Shown here in pieces: positions 9,302-16,702 of a stretch of 64,000 nt of DNA. The DNA is taken from contig JBKQHQ010000121.1 in assembly GCA_052148715.1 (NCBI GenBank), positions 75,886-139,885 of the forward strand, given 5' to 3'. Position 1 is the stretch's first letter. The number at the start of each line of letters is the position of its first letter. A model generated the notes under the pieces. That model worked only from the letters and a program-made list of their open reading frames with translations. It did not search any database and was not told the origin of the DNA. Origin of the DNA: JBKQHQ01 sp052148715 (GTDB taxonomy: Bacteria; Pseudomonadota; Alphaproteobacteria; Rhizobiales; Xanthobacteraceae). Position numbers and translations under genes: made by a program.

Positions 9302-9357
9302 AATTGGCTCTCCGCCCAACTCGGAGACAATACGACAGCATTATTGACCTATTTGCA

Positions 9358-10065
9358 ATGGGGTCACCGCTAAACCCCCGATCTCCCAGGGCGTATCCCA
9401 CGATTACCAGAGAGCGCATCATCTCGACCGTGGCTCTGGGTATCGCTGCGGAGCTTGCGGGTGGCCAGTTGTTGTGCGCCCAGCAATCATCCGACCCACG
9501 CGTCGCGAATTTTATCAAGGTCGGGAGGGTGCGTGCAGCCTTCGGCATGAACCCGGTCATGGCGGTCAAGGACCCAGCAACGGGCCAGTTGCGTGGACCC
9601 GCATTGGATCTGGCGCGCGCTCTTGCCACGCGCATCGGGGTCGAACTGGTATCCGTCGAATACCCCAGTCCAGGCCTCGTTCTCCAAGGCATCGAGACGA
9701 ACGCCTGGGACTTGACGTTTCTCGTTATTGACCGGGGCCGTACCGGCATCGCGGATTTTTCTCCGCCCTATATGCAAAGCGACTTCACCTATTTGGTGCC
9801 GAACGGCTCCCCGACAAATCGCGTCGCTGGCGCGGACCGGCCACAAGCCCGCATAGCGGTCGTGCGGGACGACGCGTCCGACCTTCTTCTGACTCGACTG
9901 TTGAAGCAGGCCGAACTGGTGCGTGCCGACGACATAAATGCCGCTGTGGACTTCCTACGCGCTGGGCAAGTCCAGGCGGTGGCAGCGCCCAGACCCGTGC
10001 TCTTCGCAGAATCGGCAAAGCTCGGTAGCGTTCGCGTGCTGGACGACGGCTTCGCACGGATATAA
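9358..10065 (+). pseudogene. Truncated ABC-type amino-acid-binding periplasmic protein
   Basis: The encoded 235 residues match family 3 extracellular solute-binding proteins: a signal-like segment (IISTVALGIAAELAGG), then VRAAFGMNPVMA, RGPALDLARALATRIGVELV and the second lobe IAVVRDDASDLLLTRLL. The frame stops at VRVLDDGFARI, where family members normally continue for another 50-60 residues, including the last strand and helix. No permease or ATPase follows; the next gene begins 21 bases later and is unrelated. It is probably a 3'-truncated gene left by a rearrangement. A short functional variant is possible but less likely. Confidence 0.65.
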
Positions 10066-10086
10066 CAAACCTATTTTGAGGGGTGT

Positions 10087-10308
10087 ATGGACCAAAGAGA
10101 AAACGTGGCGCGGGTCTATCTTTGTCCCATGCATTCCGATGTCCGTCAGGCTGCTCCTGGCAAGTGCCCAAAATGCGGCATGGATTTACTGCCTGAAGGT
10201 ACTCGGTTCGCTCTATTCCGACACATGATCAGTAGCCCGTTGCACCTCATCATCATGGCGGCACTGATGGTGGCGATTATGGCAGCGACCATGATCATGA
10301 TGCGCTGA
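10087..10308 (+). CDS. Heavy-metal-binding-domain membrane microprotein, 73 aa
   Basis: The N-terminal half carries the heavy-metal-binding motif YLCPMHSDV ... APGKCPKCGMDLLP, a Cys/His/Met-rich module seen at the ends of copper/silver efflux and P-type ATPase proteins. The C-terminal half is one hydrophobic, Met-rich helix (LIIMAALMVAIMAATMIMM). It is therefore a membrane-anchored metal-binding protein with the metal site probably cytoplasmic. It precedes a four-helix membrane protein by 21 bases and lies beside the arsenic operon, so a metal(loid)-resistance role is inferred. Confidence 0.8.
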   Translation: MDQRENVARVYLCPMHSDVRQAAPGKCPKCGMDLLPEGTRFALFRHMISSPLHLIIMAALMVAIMAATMIMMR

Positions 10309-10329
10309 CAGCCGCATAGGAGCGCTCGG

Positions 10330-10713
10330 ATGCCCATGAAACACGCAGTGGTCGTCGTCACCTTCGCGCTGCTGGGGTGGGGGCTTTGCGCCGCGTCGAT
10401 CGGGATTGGTTTCAGTGTCACCAGCCAAACCATGGCCCTCATCGTGCACGCGATCGTGGCACCGGTCGTCTTCGCAGGATTGAGCTGGGTCTATTTCACG
10501 CATTTCGCGTACACGACGCCGCTGGTCACGGCGGCGTTGTTCCTGGCCGTGGTCGCGGTGCTCGACTTGTTCGTGGTGGCCCTCTTGATCCTGCGGAGCT
10601 TTACGATGTTCGGAAGTATCCTCGGGACCTGGCTCCCCTTTGGCCTGATCTTCGCCGCCACCTGGGCGACCGGCCTCGCCGCCAGCCGGCAGGGCGCGAC
10701 GGCCCATCCCTGA
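10330..10713 (+). CDS. Small multi-pass membrane protein, unknown function
   Basis: A 127-residue protein with four predicted membrane helices (about residues 5-27, 33-57, 62-88 and 95-120) and almost no soluble part. No catalytic motif is recognised. It is in a probable two-gene operon with the metal-binding microprotein just upstream, and ends 9 bases from the convergent aqpS stop. The context suggests a role in metal or metalloid handling, but that is guilt by association only. Confidence 0.7.
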   Translation: MPMKHAVVVVTFALLGWGLCAASIGIGFSVTSQTMALIVHAIVAPVVFAGLSWVYFTHFAYTTPLVTAALFLAVVAVLDLFVVALLILRSFTMFGSILGTWLPFGLIFAATWATGLAASRQGATAHP

Positions 10714-10722
10714 ATGCGGAGC

Positions 10723-11394
10723 TTATTCACGGGTCTCCATGGACGGCCAGAGCCAACGCCCCCCGGCGACGGCCGCGAACATGCCGCCGATCTGGGCGGC
10801 GATGAATCCCAGCACGCCCGAGGGCGCGATGCCGGCGAAAGTGTCAGATAGCGAACGCGCGATCGTCACGGCTGGATTGGCGAAGGACGTTGACGCCGTG
10901 AACCAGTAAGCTGACGTGATGTAGAGGCCGACCGCATAAGGCACGGCCGCCGGCGACCGTGCGACGCAGCCGAAGATCGTGAGCACGAGGCCGAAGGTGG
11001 CGATCGCTTCCGCGAACCATTGCCCGCCTCCCGTGCGCGCGGTGATCGAGAGCTGCCACACCGGCAGCTCGAACATGAGATGCGCGGCCCATACGCCAGC
11101 AATGCCGCCGACGACTTGCGCCGCCATGTAGACGGCCGCCATCGGCCAAGCGAGCTTGCTCCGCAGCGCAAAGGCGATGCTTACGGCCGGATTGAAGTGT
11201 GCGCCGGAGATCGGGCCGAACGTCAGGATCAGCACTGTCAGAATGGCGCCGGTCGGCAGCGTGTTGCACAGAAGCGCCAGCGCTTCGTTACCGCCAGACA
11301 GCTTTTGCGCCATGATCCCGGAGCCGACCACGGCGGCCAGCAGAAACGCCGTTCCCAAGCATTCGCTGAAGGCGCGTTGCGCCAGCGACGGCAT
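10723..11394 (-). CDS. aqpS: Aquaglyceroporin of the arsenic operon
   Basis: A 223-residue MIP family channel with six membrane helices and both pore motifs: NPA at residues 68-70 (HFNPAVS) and 173-175 (FANPAVT). It is the last gene of an arsR-VOC-arsI-arsC-aqpS unit; its ATG shares a base with the arsC stop (TGATG). In Sinorhizobium meliloti an AqpS in the same position lets arsenite made by ArsC flow out down its gradient, replacing an ArsB/Acr3 pump. That role is inferred here from family and context. No ArsB or Acr3 gene is visible nearby. Confidence 0.88.
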   Translation of the reverse strand: MPSLAQRAFSECLGTAFLLAAVVGSGIMAQKLSGGNEALALLCNTLPTGAILTVLILTFGPISGAHFNPAVSIAFALRSKLAWPMAAVYMAAQVVGGIAGVWAAHLMFELPVWQLSITARTGGGQWFAEAIATFGLVLTIFGCVARSPAAVPYAVGLYITSAYWFTASTSFANPAVTIARSLSDTFAGIAPSGVLGFIAAQIGGMFAAVAGGRWLWPSMETRE

Positions 11395-11930
11395 CAGCTC
11401 CCTTTCCTCGCCTTGGCCGTAGCCCTTTCCATGCGACCGATTCCCTTCAGTTTGGTCTGCAAGCTGAGTTGATCAAGCGAGCGCAGCGGCAGCGCCGTGA
11501 AAATCCCGATGCGTTGAAACAGCATCCGATAGGTATCTTTGAATGCTAAGGCGATCTCTGCTTCGTTGCCCATGGCCTCGGCCGGGTCAGGGAGCCCCCA
11601 ATGCGCCGTCATCGGCTGACCCGGCCATACCGGGCACGTCTCGCCTGCCGCGTTGTCACAGACCGTGAACACGAAATCGAGCGCCGGAGCGCCGGGCTTG
11701 GCGAACTCATTCCACGACTTCGAGCGGAAGCCTGACGTGTCGTAATCCAGATTCTTCAAGAGTTGGATAGCGTGCGGGTTTATTTGCCCCTTGGGCTGGC
11801 TTCCAGCGCTGTAGGCGCGGAATTTCCCTGCGCCAACCTTGTCCAGAATGGCCTCGGCAATGATGGAGCGCGCCGAATTACCGGTGCATAGAAACAGCAC
11901 ATTGAAGGGATCGGCCACGGCTCGCCTCAC
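11394..11930 (-). CDS. arsC: Arsenate reductase, low-molecular-weight phosphatase (thioredoxin-coupled) type
   Basis: A 178-residue LMW-PTPase-fold enzyme that reduces arsenate to arsenite. The P-loop CTGNSARS begins at Cys15, and the two further redox cysteines are Cys91 and Cys99 (VCDNAAGETCPVWPG), giving the three-cysteine relay of thioredoxin-coupled ArsC. The GTG start at 11930 is supported by a GTGA overlap with the arsI stop. The tail of about 35 residues after the catalytic domain is basic and longer than usual. It feeds arsenite to the adjacent aqpS channel. Confidence 0.93.
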   Translation of the reverse strand: MRRAVADPFNVLFLCTGNSARSIIAEAILDKVGAGKFRAYSAGSQPKGQINPHAIQLLKNLDYDTSGFRSKSWNEFAKPGAPALDFVFTVCDNAAGETCPVWPGQPMTAHWGLPDPAEAMGNEAEIALAFKDTYRMLFQRIGIFTALPLRSLDQLSLQTKLKGIGRMERATAKARKGS

Positions 11931-12394
11931 GCGCTACAGCAGGCCGAGGCCGCCGGGGCGGCTGCCGGCACACAGCACGCCTTGGCGTGCGCCACGCGCG
12001 CGTCGCGCTCGCCGGCGCCGTCACCGTAGTTAGTGCTCTCGCCGGTGGTGAGGAAGGTCTCCCACGCAATGCCGGCCGGGTCGTCAATCCATGACTTTTC
12101 CGACTTGGCGTAGCAACAGCTCGTTTGCCCCTGCTCGATGAGGGTTCCGCCCGCCCGGCGCAGACGCGCATAGACCTCGTTCAATTCCTCCTTGTCTTCG
12201 ACCTGAATCCCGAGGTGATCGAGGCCGGGCTGCCGCCCGCGCGTCGAGATCGCGAAATTCACGCGCGGATCATCGAGCATCCACTTGGCATAGTCCGATT
12301 TTATGACGGTCGGTTCGATTGCAAACAGAGCGGAATAAAAGTCGATCGAATGCTGTAGGTCTTCGACGGCGACGTGCACGTGCATGCGCTTCAT
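11927..12394 (-). CDS. arsI: ArsI/CadI-type VOC dioxygenase (organoarsenical C-As lyase) with Cys-rich tail
   Basis: A 155-residue VOC protein. It has the ArsI features: an N-terminal MKRMHVHVAV, candidate iron ligands His6 or His8, His60 and Glu112, and the vicinal cysteine pair Cys93-Cys94 (TSCCYAKSEKSW) that binds trivalent methylarsenicals. ArsI cleaves the carbon-arsenic bond of methylarsenite or aromatic arsenicals to give arsenite. The last 25 residues carry two more CC pairs (ACCVP, ACCSA), likely metalloid-binding. The ATG at 12394 is chosen because AAAGGAG precedes it and ATGA overlaps the preceding gene. The related cadmium-induced CadI group is the alternative. Confidence 0.85.
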   Translation of the reverse strand: MKRMHVHVAVEDLQHSIDFYSALFAIEPTVIKSDYAKWMLDDPRVNFAISTRGRQPGLDHLGIQVEDKEELNEVYARLRRAGGTLIEQGQTSCCYAKSEKSWIDDPAGIAWETFLTTGESTNYGDGAGERDARVAHAKACCVPAAAPAASACCSA

Positions 12395-12708
12395 GGGGTG
12401 CGCTCCTTTCGAACGATCGGTTTCCTGACACTTACTTCCCACGGCACGGCGGCCGATGATCGGAAGCGACCATGCAGCACGCGATCGACCGGCAGCAGAT
12501 CGGCCGAGCTATCGACCTCAAGGCCGAGATGGGTGAGGCTGTTCCGTCCGCGTCCGATCGAAGCGGCGAAGTTGAGAGGCGGTTCATCAACGCGCCAATT
12601 GGCGTAGGTTGAACCCGCGCAGCACGGTCGCGCCTCAAAAAGATGAGAACAAAAGCTGACGGCTTTCTCCAGGTCACGAACCGTGACATGGACATGCAGG
12701 CGTTTCAC
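12391..12708 (-). CDS. Shortened ArsI-like VOC paralogue lacking the substrate-binding Cys pair
   Basis: A 105-residue protein beginning at GTG 12708, coupled to arsR by GTGA and to arsI by ATGA. Residues 1-65 match the first half of ArsI (VKRLHVHVTVRDLEKAV, STYANWRVDEPPLNFAAS, LTHLGLEVD), but the segment that should hold the vicinal cysteines and WIDDP is missing. It resumes at about AVPWEVSVR, which aligns with GIAWETFLT of ArsI. A different cysteine pair appears earlier (ARPCCAG), plus Cys20. It may be a decayed duplicate with an internal deletion of about 30 residues, or a repurposed half-size protein kept in frame. The preserved overlaps argue against complete decay. Confidence 0.6.
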   Translation of the reverse strand: MKRLHVHVTVRDLEKAVSFCSHLFEARPCCAGSTYANWRVDEPPLNFAASIGRGRNSLTHLGLEVDSSADLLPVDRVLHGRFRSSAAVPWEVSVRKPIVRKERTP

Positions 12709-13058
12709 GATACGGCCGCCTTTGCGCGTTTCGCGCGCGGGGGCTTGCAAAACGCAGGCGCGCATTTCTCCGGCGCGCCCGCGCAGCAGTTTTCCGTCAG
12801 GAAGCCGAGTAGCGCATTCATGGTCTCGAAGCGCGCTGCATAAATCATCGATCGCCCCTCGCGTCGTACCGTGACTAGCCCCGCATGCCGCAGACGATCG
12901 AAATGGAAGGTGAGCGTGTTGGGAGCGAGGTCGAGAGCTTCAGCGACAGCCCCCGCCGGCATGCCCTCGGGTCCGGCCTGCACGAGCAAGCGGAACACAT
13001 CGAGGCGATTATCTTGAGCGAGAGCGGCCAACGCCGCGACTACGTCTGTCTTTTCCAT
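12705..13058 (-). CDS. arsR: ArsR family arsenite-responsive repressor
   Basis: A 117-residue winged-helix repressor. The DNA-recognition segment is LDLAPNTLTFHFDRLRHAG and the wing is VTVRREGRSMIYAA. The metalloid site is not in the recognition helix but in a C-terminal stretch with Cys91, Cys92, Cys99 and Cys104 (ENCCAGAPEKC), like the C-terminal-site ArsR of Acidithiobacillus. The start at ATG 13058 is preferred over an in-frame start 36 bases upstream because a promoter (TTGACT-17-TATTTG) overlaps that region. It should repress its own operon until As(III) or Sb(III) binds. Confidence 0.9.
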   Translation of the reverse strand: MEKTDVVAALAALAQDNRLDVFRLLVQAGPEGMPAGAVAEALDLAPNTLTFHFDRLRHAGLVTVRREGRSMIYAARFETMNALLGFLTENCCAGAPEKCAPAFCKPPRAKRAKAAVS

Positions 13059-13065
13059 AGTTCGA

Positions 13066-13094
13066 CAAATATGGAAATATAGGTCATAAGTCAA
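13066..13094 (-). promoter_or_regulatory. Promoter/operator of the arsR operon
   Basis: Reading on the minus strand there is TTGACT (13094-13089), a 17-base spacer, and TATTTG (13071-13066), a good vegetative-type promoter ending only 8 bases before the arsR ATG. Within it, AAATATGG is directly repeated as AAATATAGG on the plus strand (13067-13083), an AT-rich element suitable as an ArsR operator. The very short leader leaves little room for a ribosome binding site. The operator assignment is inference. Confidence 0.55.
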
Positions 13095-13293
13095 GTGGCA
13101 TGGGAGCTAATACTGAATTGCCTTGTCAGCGCGCGGTTCTTCTTGGCGCGACGAGGCAAGTTGGGACGGGCATTTCTTGGAATTATTCTCCCAAGCTCGA
13201 CTGCGTCCCGGCACTTCGAGGGACAGATCGGCTTTGGGTCAAAACGCGAAATGTTCGAAACGAACAAATGCGGTCCGCACCTCAGCGAGGTCC

Positions 13294-14244
13294 TTACTTC
13301 GAGGTACCGTCGAAGGTGAAGCCAAGGCTCAGGATGACCTCGTTCATCAGGAGGGATTGCTGCAGAGTTCCCTGGTAGGCAGGCAGATCATTGAGGCGGG
13401 CGTAGGCCACCTTGTCGGTCAGCTCCAAGTACATGGGCTTGAACAGCACGACCCGAAAGCCGAATTCCACGCCGGTCGTCCAGCCATTCAACTGCCACCA
13501 GCCGTTGCGCAGGCCGATTAGGTTGTCCAGCGTTTTGCTGCCGACGTCGTTATCATTTCCCAGGATCGTGTCCGTGGTATGCGGCAACATGACTCCCAGA
13601 CCGGCCTTGCCGACGGCAGCGACACTGAGGGTTTCGTTCGTCTGGCCAATCAAGGGGAGCCGATAGACCACGTTAGCCATCAGGTGATTGGCGCCGTTGT
13701 GCAGCACCTCGTTAAAGTATTGATTGGTGAGCGGATAGTATCCATTGGTCGGCACGCCGCCAACCAGTCCCGTCACCTGGGCCGTCTGGCCTACGTCGGT
13801 CGTGTACTTGGAGTGATCCAAACTCAGCTCGACGCCGATCGTGCGGTCATTATTGATGAACCGGCCGACGCGGATGTTGTATTGGGCGCCGAACAGGTTC
13901 GTGCTGAGAATATCCGAGAGCGCGAACTCGTCCGAGCCGTGGACGCCATGAATGGTGAAGTCGCTGCCGAGGGACGGCTGCGAAACATGGATGTCCGAAG
14001 GAGCCCAGTACTCCTTGTTGTATCCCCACGAAAAATACCATTCGCCATTGCGAAAAAACCGGACAACCGCATTGTCACGATCTTGGACGGAAGGCTGCAG
14101 CTGGCCCGGCGCCGGCTGCGCTTGCGCCCCGGCACCTGCCGCGAGCACGCCAGACTGGCCGGGCGCCAGCTGGGCATGCGCCGCCGTGCCGGCTGCGAGC
14201 ACAGCCAGGATGCTTGCCTGAATGGTCCCACGCCAGCGACGCAT
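13294..14244 (-). CDS. Putative outer-membrane beta-barrel protein
   Basis: A 316-residue exported protein. The signal peptide is clear (RRWRGTIQASILAVLAAGTAAHAQ), followed by a low-complexity Ala/Gly/Gln/Pro linker to about residue 50. The rest alternates aromatic and polar residues (EWYFSWGYNKEYW, GAQYNIRVGRF, IGVELSLDHSKY, VEFGFRVVLF), as in beta barrels. The last residues (LSLGFTFDGTSK) do not end in the classical terminal Phe. I do not recognise the subfamily. It has no obvious operon partner; the arsR operon starts about 235 bases away on the same strand. Confidence 0.7.
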   Translation of the reverse strand: MRRWRGTIQASILAVLAAGTAAHAQLAPGQSGVLAAGAGAQAQPAPGQLQPSVQDRDNAVVRFFRNGEWYFSWGYNKEYWAPSDIHVSQPSLGSDFTIHGVHGSDEFALSDILSTNLFGAQYNIRVGRFINNDRTIGVELSLDHSKYTTDVGQTAQVTGLVGGVPTNGYYPLTNQYFNEVLHNGANHLMANVVYRLPLIGQTNETLSVAAVGKAGLGVMLPHTTDTILGNDNDVGSKTLDNLIGLRNGWWQLNGWTTGVEFGFRVVLFKPMYLELTDKVAYARLNDLPAYQGTLQQSLLMNEVILSLGFTFDGTSK

Positions 14245-14774
14245 TACAATCTCCAGCGCCTAGGGGGGCGGAAGAAGAAAGCCCGAGCCCGAATTCTCGG
14301 CCGATATCTCCTAGCATACCGTTGTGCGCCCCGGAAGCGCGCGCGGGCGCGCCCGGCTTGATCCGAATTGGAAACGTACCGGCTCGACGATCGACAGGCT
14401 CCGCACCGGGCATGCCGGCCGCAGGTTCGGCAGAAATTAATGCCGATGTCTACCGCGCGAACGACTTAGATTCGCTTGCGAATCATGCTCTCGTCACCGA
14501 GACTCTACGGGCTCGGAGCCGGCAGCGATGCCAACGAGCAAAAGCGCACCAATGTCCGCAGTGATACAGATTTGTTCCGGCTGGCCAGGGCTTTACACCT
14601 CGCGGCACGGTTCGCTGTTTTCTCGCTGTATTTACAGCGAGGGCGGCCATGCTCCGGTCCGGAACCGCTGCCCCTCGTCTCACGCAGGCGACCGGCAATC
14701 GATTATTCCGTCAATTCAATGATGTGCCGTCCCGCACTATCTGCCACCCTGCCCTTCCCGCCAAGGAAAAGCCG
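14245..14774. other. Intergenic region between the outer-membrane protein gene and hpaH
   Basis: About 530 bases without a convincing gene. It must contain the divergent promoters of the outer-membrane protein gene (left) and hpaH (right). Frames through it are arginine- and serine-rich shadows without ribosome binding sites. The frame of hpaH stays open upstream to 14649, but the residues before the chosen start (RTICHPALPAKEKP) do not look like family sequence. No repeat, hairpin or RNA gene was recognised. Confidence 0.5.
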
Positions 14775-15557
14775 ATGCTGTCCGACACCGAGCGCAAGAA
14801 AGCCGTCGAGATTCTGCTCAACGCCGAAAAGGAGCGCCAACAGGCGGTCCAGCTGTCCGCCACCTTTCCACACATCAGCATCGAGGATTCCTACGCGATC
14901 TCGACCGAGGTGGCGCAGCGCAAGATCGCCGCGGGTGCAAAGCTCATCGGCCACAAGGTCGGCCTCACGTCCAAGGCCATGCAGCGGTCCTCACAAATCG
15001 ACGAGCCGGACTATGGCCACCTGCTCGACTCCATGATGATCGCGGACGGAGCCAAGGTTCCGCATGCCAACTATTGCGTGCCGCGGGTGGAGATCGAGCT
15101 CGCCTTCGTGCTCGGTAAGCCGCTGAAGGGCCCCGGCATCGGGCTTCCGGCGGTGCTGCGCGCGACCGAATACGTCGTTCCGGCGATCGAGATCGTCGAT
15201 GCCCGGATCAAGGATCAGCGAAAAATCTTCGACACCGTCGCCGACAACGGCGCCGCCGCCGGCATCGTCATCGGCGGCCGCCCGGTCGGCCCCATGGATG
15301 TCGACCTGCGCTGGGTCGGCGGCATCATGTATCGCAACTCCGAGATCGAAGAGACCGGGGTTGCCGCCGGCGTGCTCGGCCATCCGGCGCTCGGCGTGGC
15401 CTGGCTTGCCAACAAGCTCGGCCAGCACGATGTCGTGCTCGAGCCCGGCCACATCATCTTGGCCGGCTCGTTCACGCGGGTCGTTTTCGCCAAGAAGGGC
15501 GACACCCTGCATGCCGATTTCGGCCCGCTTGGCGGCATCGCCGTGCAGTTCGTCTGA
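14775..15557 (+). CDS. hpaH: 2-oxo-hept-4-ene-1,7-dioate hydratase
   Basis: A 260-residue enzyme of the fumarylacetoacetase-related hydratase family, which adds water to 2-oxohept-4-ene-1,7-dioate in the homoprotocatechuate (4-hydroxyphenylacetate) meta-cleavage pathway. Family landmarks are GHKVGLTSKAMQ, DYGHLLDSMM, the metal-ligand region VEIELAFVLGKPL, IEIVDARIKD and DNGAAAGIVIGG. The length equals typical HpaH. The ATG at 14775 is preceded by AAGGAAAAGCCG. The next gene is hpaI, encoding the aldolase that acts on the product, 55 bases downstream, so the pair forms the last two pathway steps. The upstream pathway genes are not in this window. Confidence 0.88.
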   Translation: MLSDTERKKAVEILLNAEKERQQAVQLSATFPHISIEDSYAISTEVAQRKIAAGAKLIGHKVGLTSKAMQRSSQIDEPDYGHLLDSMMIADGAKVPHANYCVPRVEIELAFVLGKPLKGPGIGLPAVLRATEYVVPAIEIVDARIKDQRKIFDTVADNGAAAGIVIGGRPVGPMDVDLRWVGGIMYRNSEIEETGVAAGVLGHPALGVAWLANKLGQHDVVLEPGHIILAGSFTRVVFAKKGDTLHADFGPLGGIAVQFV

Positions 15558-15612
15558 TGCTCGCGCGTCTGCCACAGTCCGCCACTTCGCACGCCGCTGC
15601 CGGAACCTGCTG

Positions 15613-16380
15613 ATGGACAACACCCGCAATTCCTTCAAACACGCGCTCGCCAAGGGTCAACTGCAGATCGGCCTGTGGAGCAGCCTGTGCAGCAACATCG
15701 CCGCCGAGATCGTCGCCGACAGCGGCTTCGACTGGATCCTGCTTGACACCGAGCATTCGCCGAATGAGGTCCGGGGTCTGCTGTCGCAAATGCAGGCCGG
15801 CACCCGCGGCACCGCGACGCCGATCGTGCGGCCCGCGTGGAACGACGCGGTACTGATCAAGCGCATCCTCGATGTCGGCGCGCAGTCGCTCCTGGTGCCT
15901 TTCGTCCAGAATCCGGAGGAAGCCAAGCGCGCGGTCGCGGCGGCCTATTATCCGCCGGTCGGCATTCGCGGAACGGCGGCAAGCTCGCGTGCCAGCCGCT
16001 ATGGGCGGGTCAACAACTACCTCCAGCGCGCGAACGAAGAAATCTGCGTCCTGGTGCAGGTCGAAACCCGCGGCGCGCTCGACGCGCTCGAGGCCATCGC
16101 CCGGGTGGATGGCGTCGACGGCGTCTTCATCGGCCCCTCCGATCTCGCCGCCTCATTCGGTCATAACGGCAATATGCAGCACCCCGAGGTGCAGACGGCG
16201 ATCGAGGACGCGGCGCAGCGACTGAAGCAGGTCGGCAAGGCAGGCGGCATTCTCACGGTCAACGAGGAAGAGGCGCGCCGCTACATTGCGTGGGGCTTCA
16301 CCTTCGTTGCGGTCGGCGCCGATGTCAGCCTCCTCGCGCGCGGCGCTGATGCCCTGGCGAAGAGGTTCAAGGGCGGGTGA
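15613..16380 (+). CDS. hpaI: 4-hydroxy-2-oxoheptanedioate aldolase
   Basis: A 255-residue class II (metal-dependent) aldolase of the HpaI/HpcH family, which splits 4-hydroxy-2-oxoheptane-1,7-dioate to pyruvate and succinic semialdehyde. Visible landmarks are WILLDTEHSPNE, RPAWNDAVLIKRILDVGAQS, PPVGIRGTAASSRASRYG, the metal-ligand Glu in VLVQVETRGALD and Asp in VFIGPSDLAASFG. The ATG start at 15613 gives the standard family length. It is co-directional with hpaH just upstream. Closely related 2-dehydro-3-deoxyglucarate aldolases are the alternative, but the hpaH partner favours HpaI. Confidence 0.9.
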   Translation: MDNTRNSFKHALAKGQLQIGLWSSLCSNIAAEIVADSGFDWILLDTEHSPNEVRGLLSQMQAGTRGTATPIVRPAWNDAVLIKRILDVGAQSLLVPFVQNPEEAKRAVAAAYYPPVGIRGTAASSRASRYGRVNNYLQRANEEICVLVQVETRGALDALEAIARVDGVDGVFIGPSDLAASFGHNGNMQHPEVQTAIEDAAQRLKQVGKAGGILTVNEEEARRYIAWGFTFVAVGADVSLLARGADALAKRFKGG

Positions 16381-16581
16381 ACGGCGCCTTGATTCGAATA
16401 CCGCCATGGCCGCGCATGCGGCGAGAAAATCCAGCCTTGTCAGGCCGACACGAGGGAGGATAGTTCGTTCGTATATCGGCTTAGATATGGATTTTTATTC
16501 TTTTTAACTGGCCCATATTGCGCTCGGCCTAGAATGATATTCTATCGTGGCTATGTAGATGCGTTCCAAGGAGCGCTCGGT

Positions 16582-16695
16582 ATGGCCGAACCTGCCAAAG
16601 CATCAAAATTCTCGATCGAGAGCGTTGCCGTATTTGGCGCGACCCTGTTCTTGTTTCTGATCGTAGTCGGCGTCATCCCCGTCATTTCGAGGTGA
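16582..16695 (+). CDS. 37-residue single-pass membrane microprotein ahead of cysJ
   Basis: A short gene starting MAEPAKASKFSIESVAVFG and continuing into one hydrophobic helix (TLFLFLIVVGVIPVI) that ends SR-stop. It has an excellent ribosome binding site (AAGGAG at 16568-16573, 8 bases before ATG 16582) and ends 7 bases before the cysJ ATG, so it is almost certainly co-translated with cysJ. The topology looks like a small N-in anchor. No family is recognised. The 200 bases upstream, after hpaI, hold a T-rich stretch and the palindrome AGAATgatATTCT (16531-16543), a possible regulator site. A role in tethering or stabilising the reductase is speculation. Confidence 0.65.
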   Translation: MAEPAKASKFSIESVAVFGATLFLFLIVVGVIPVISR

Positions 16696-16702
16696 CGTCG
16701 AT

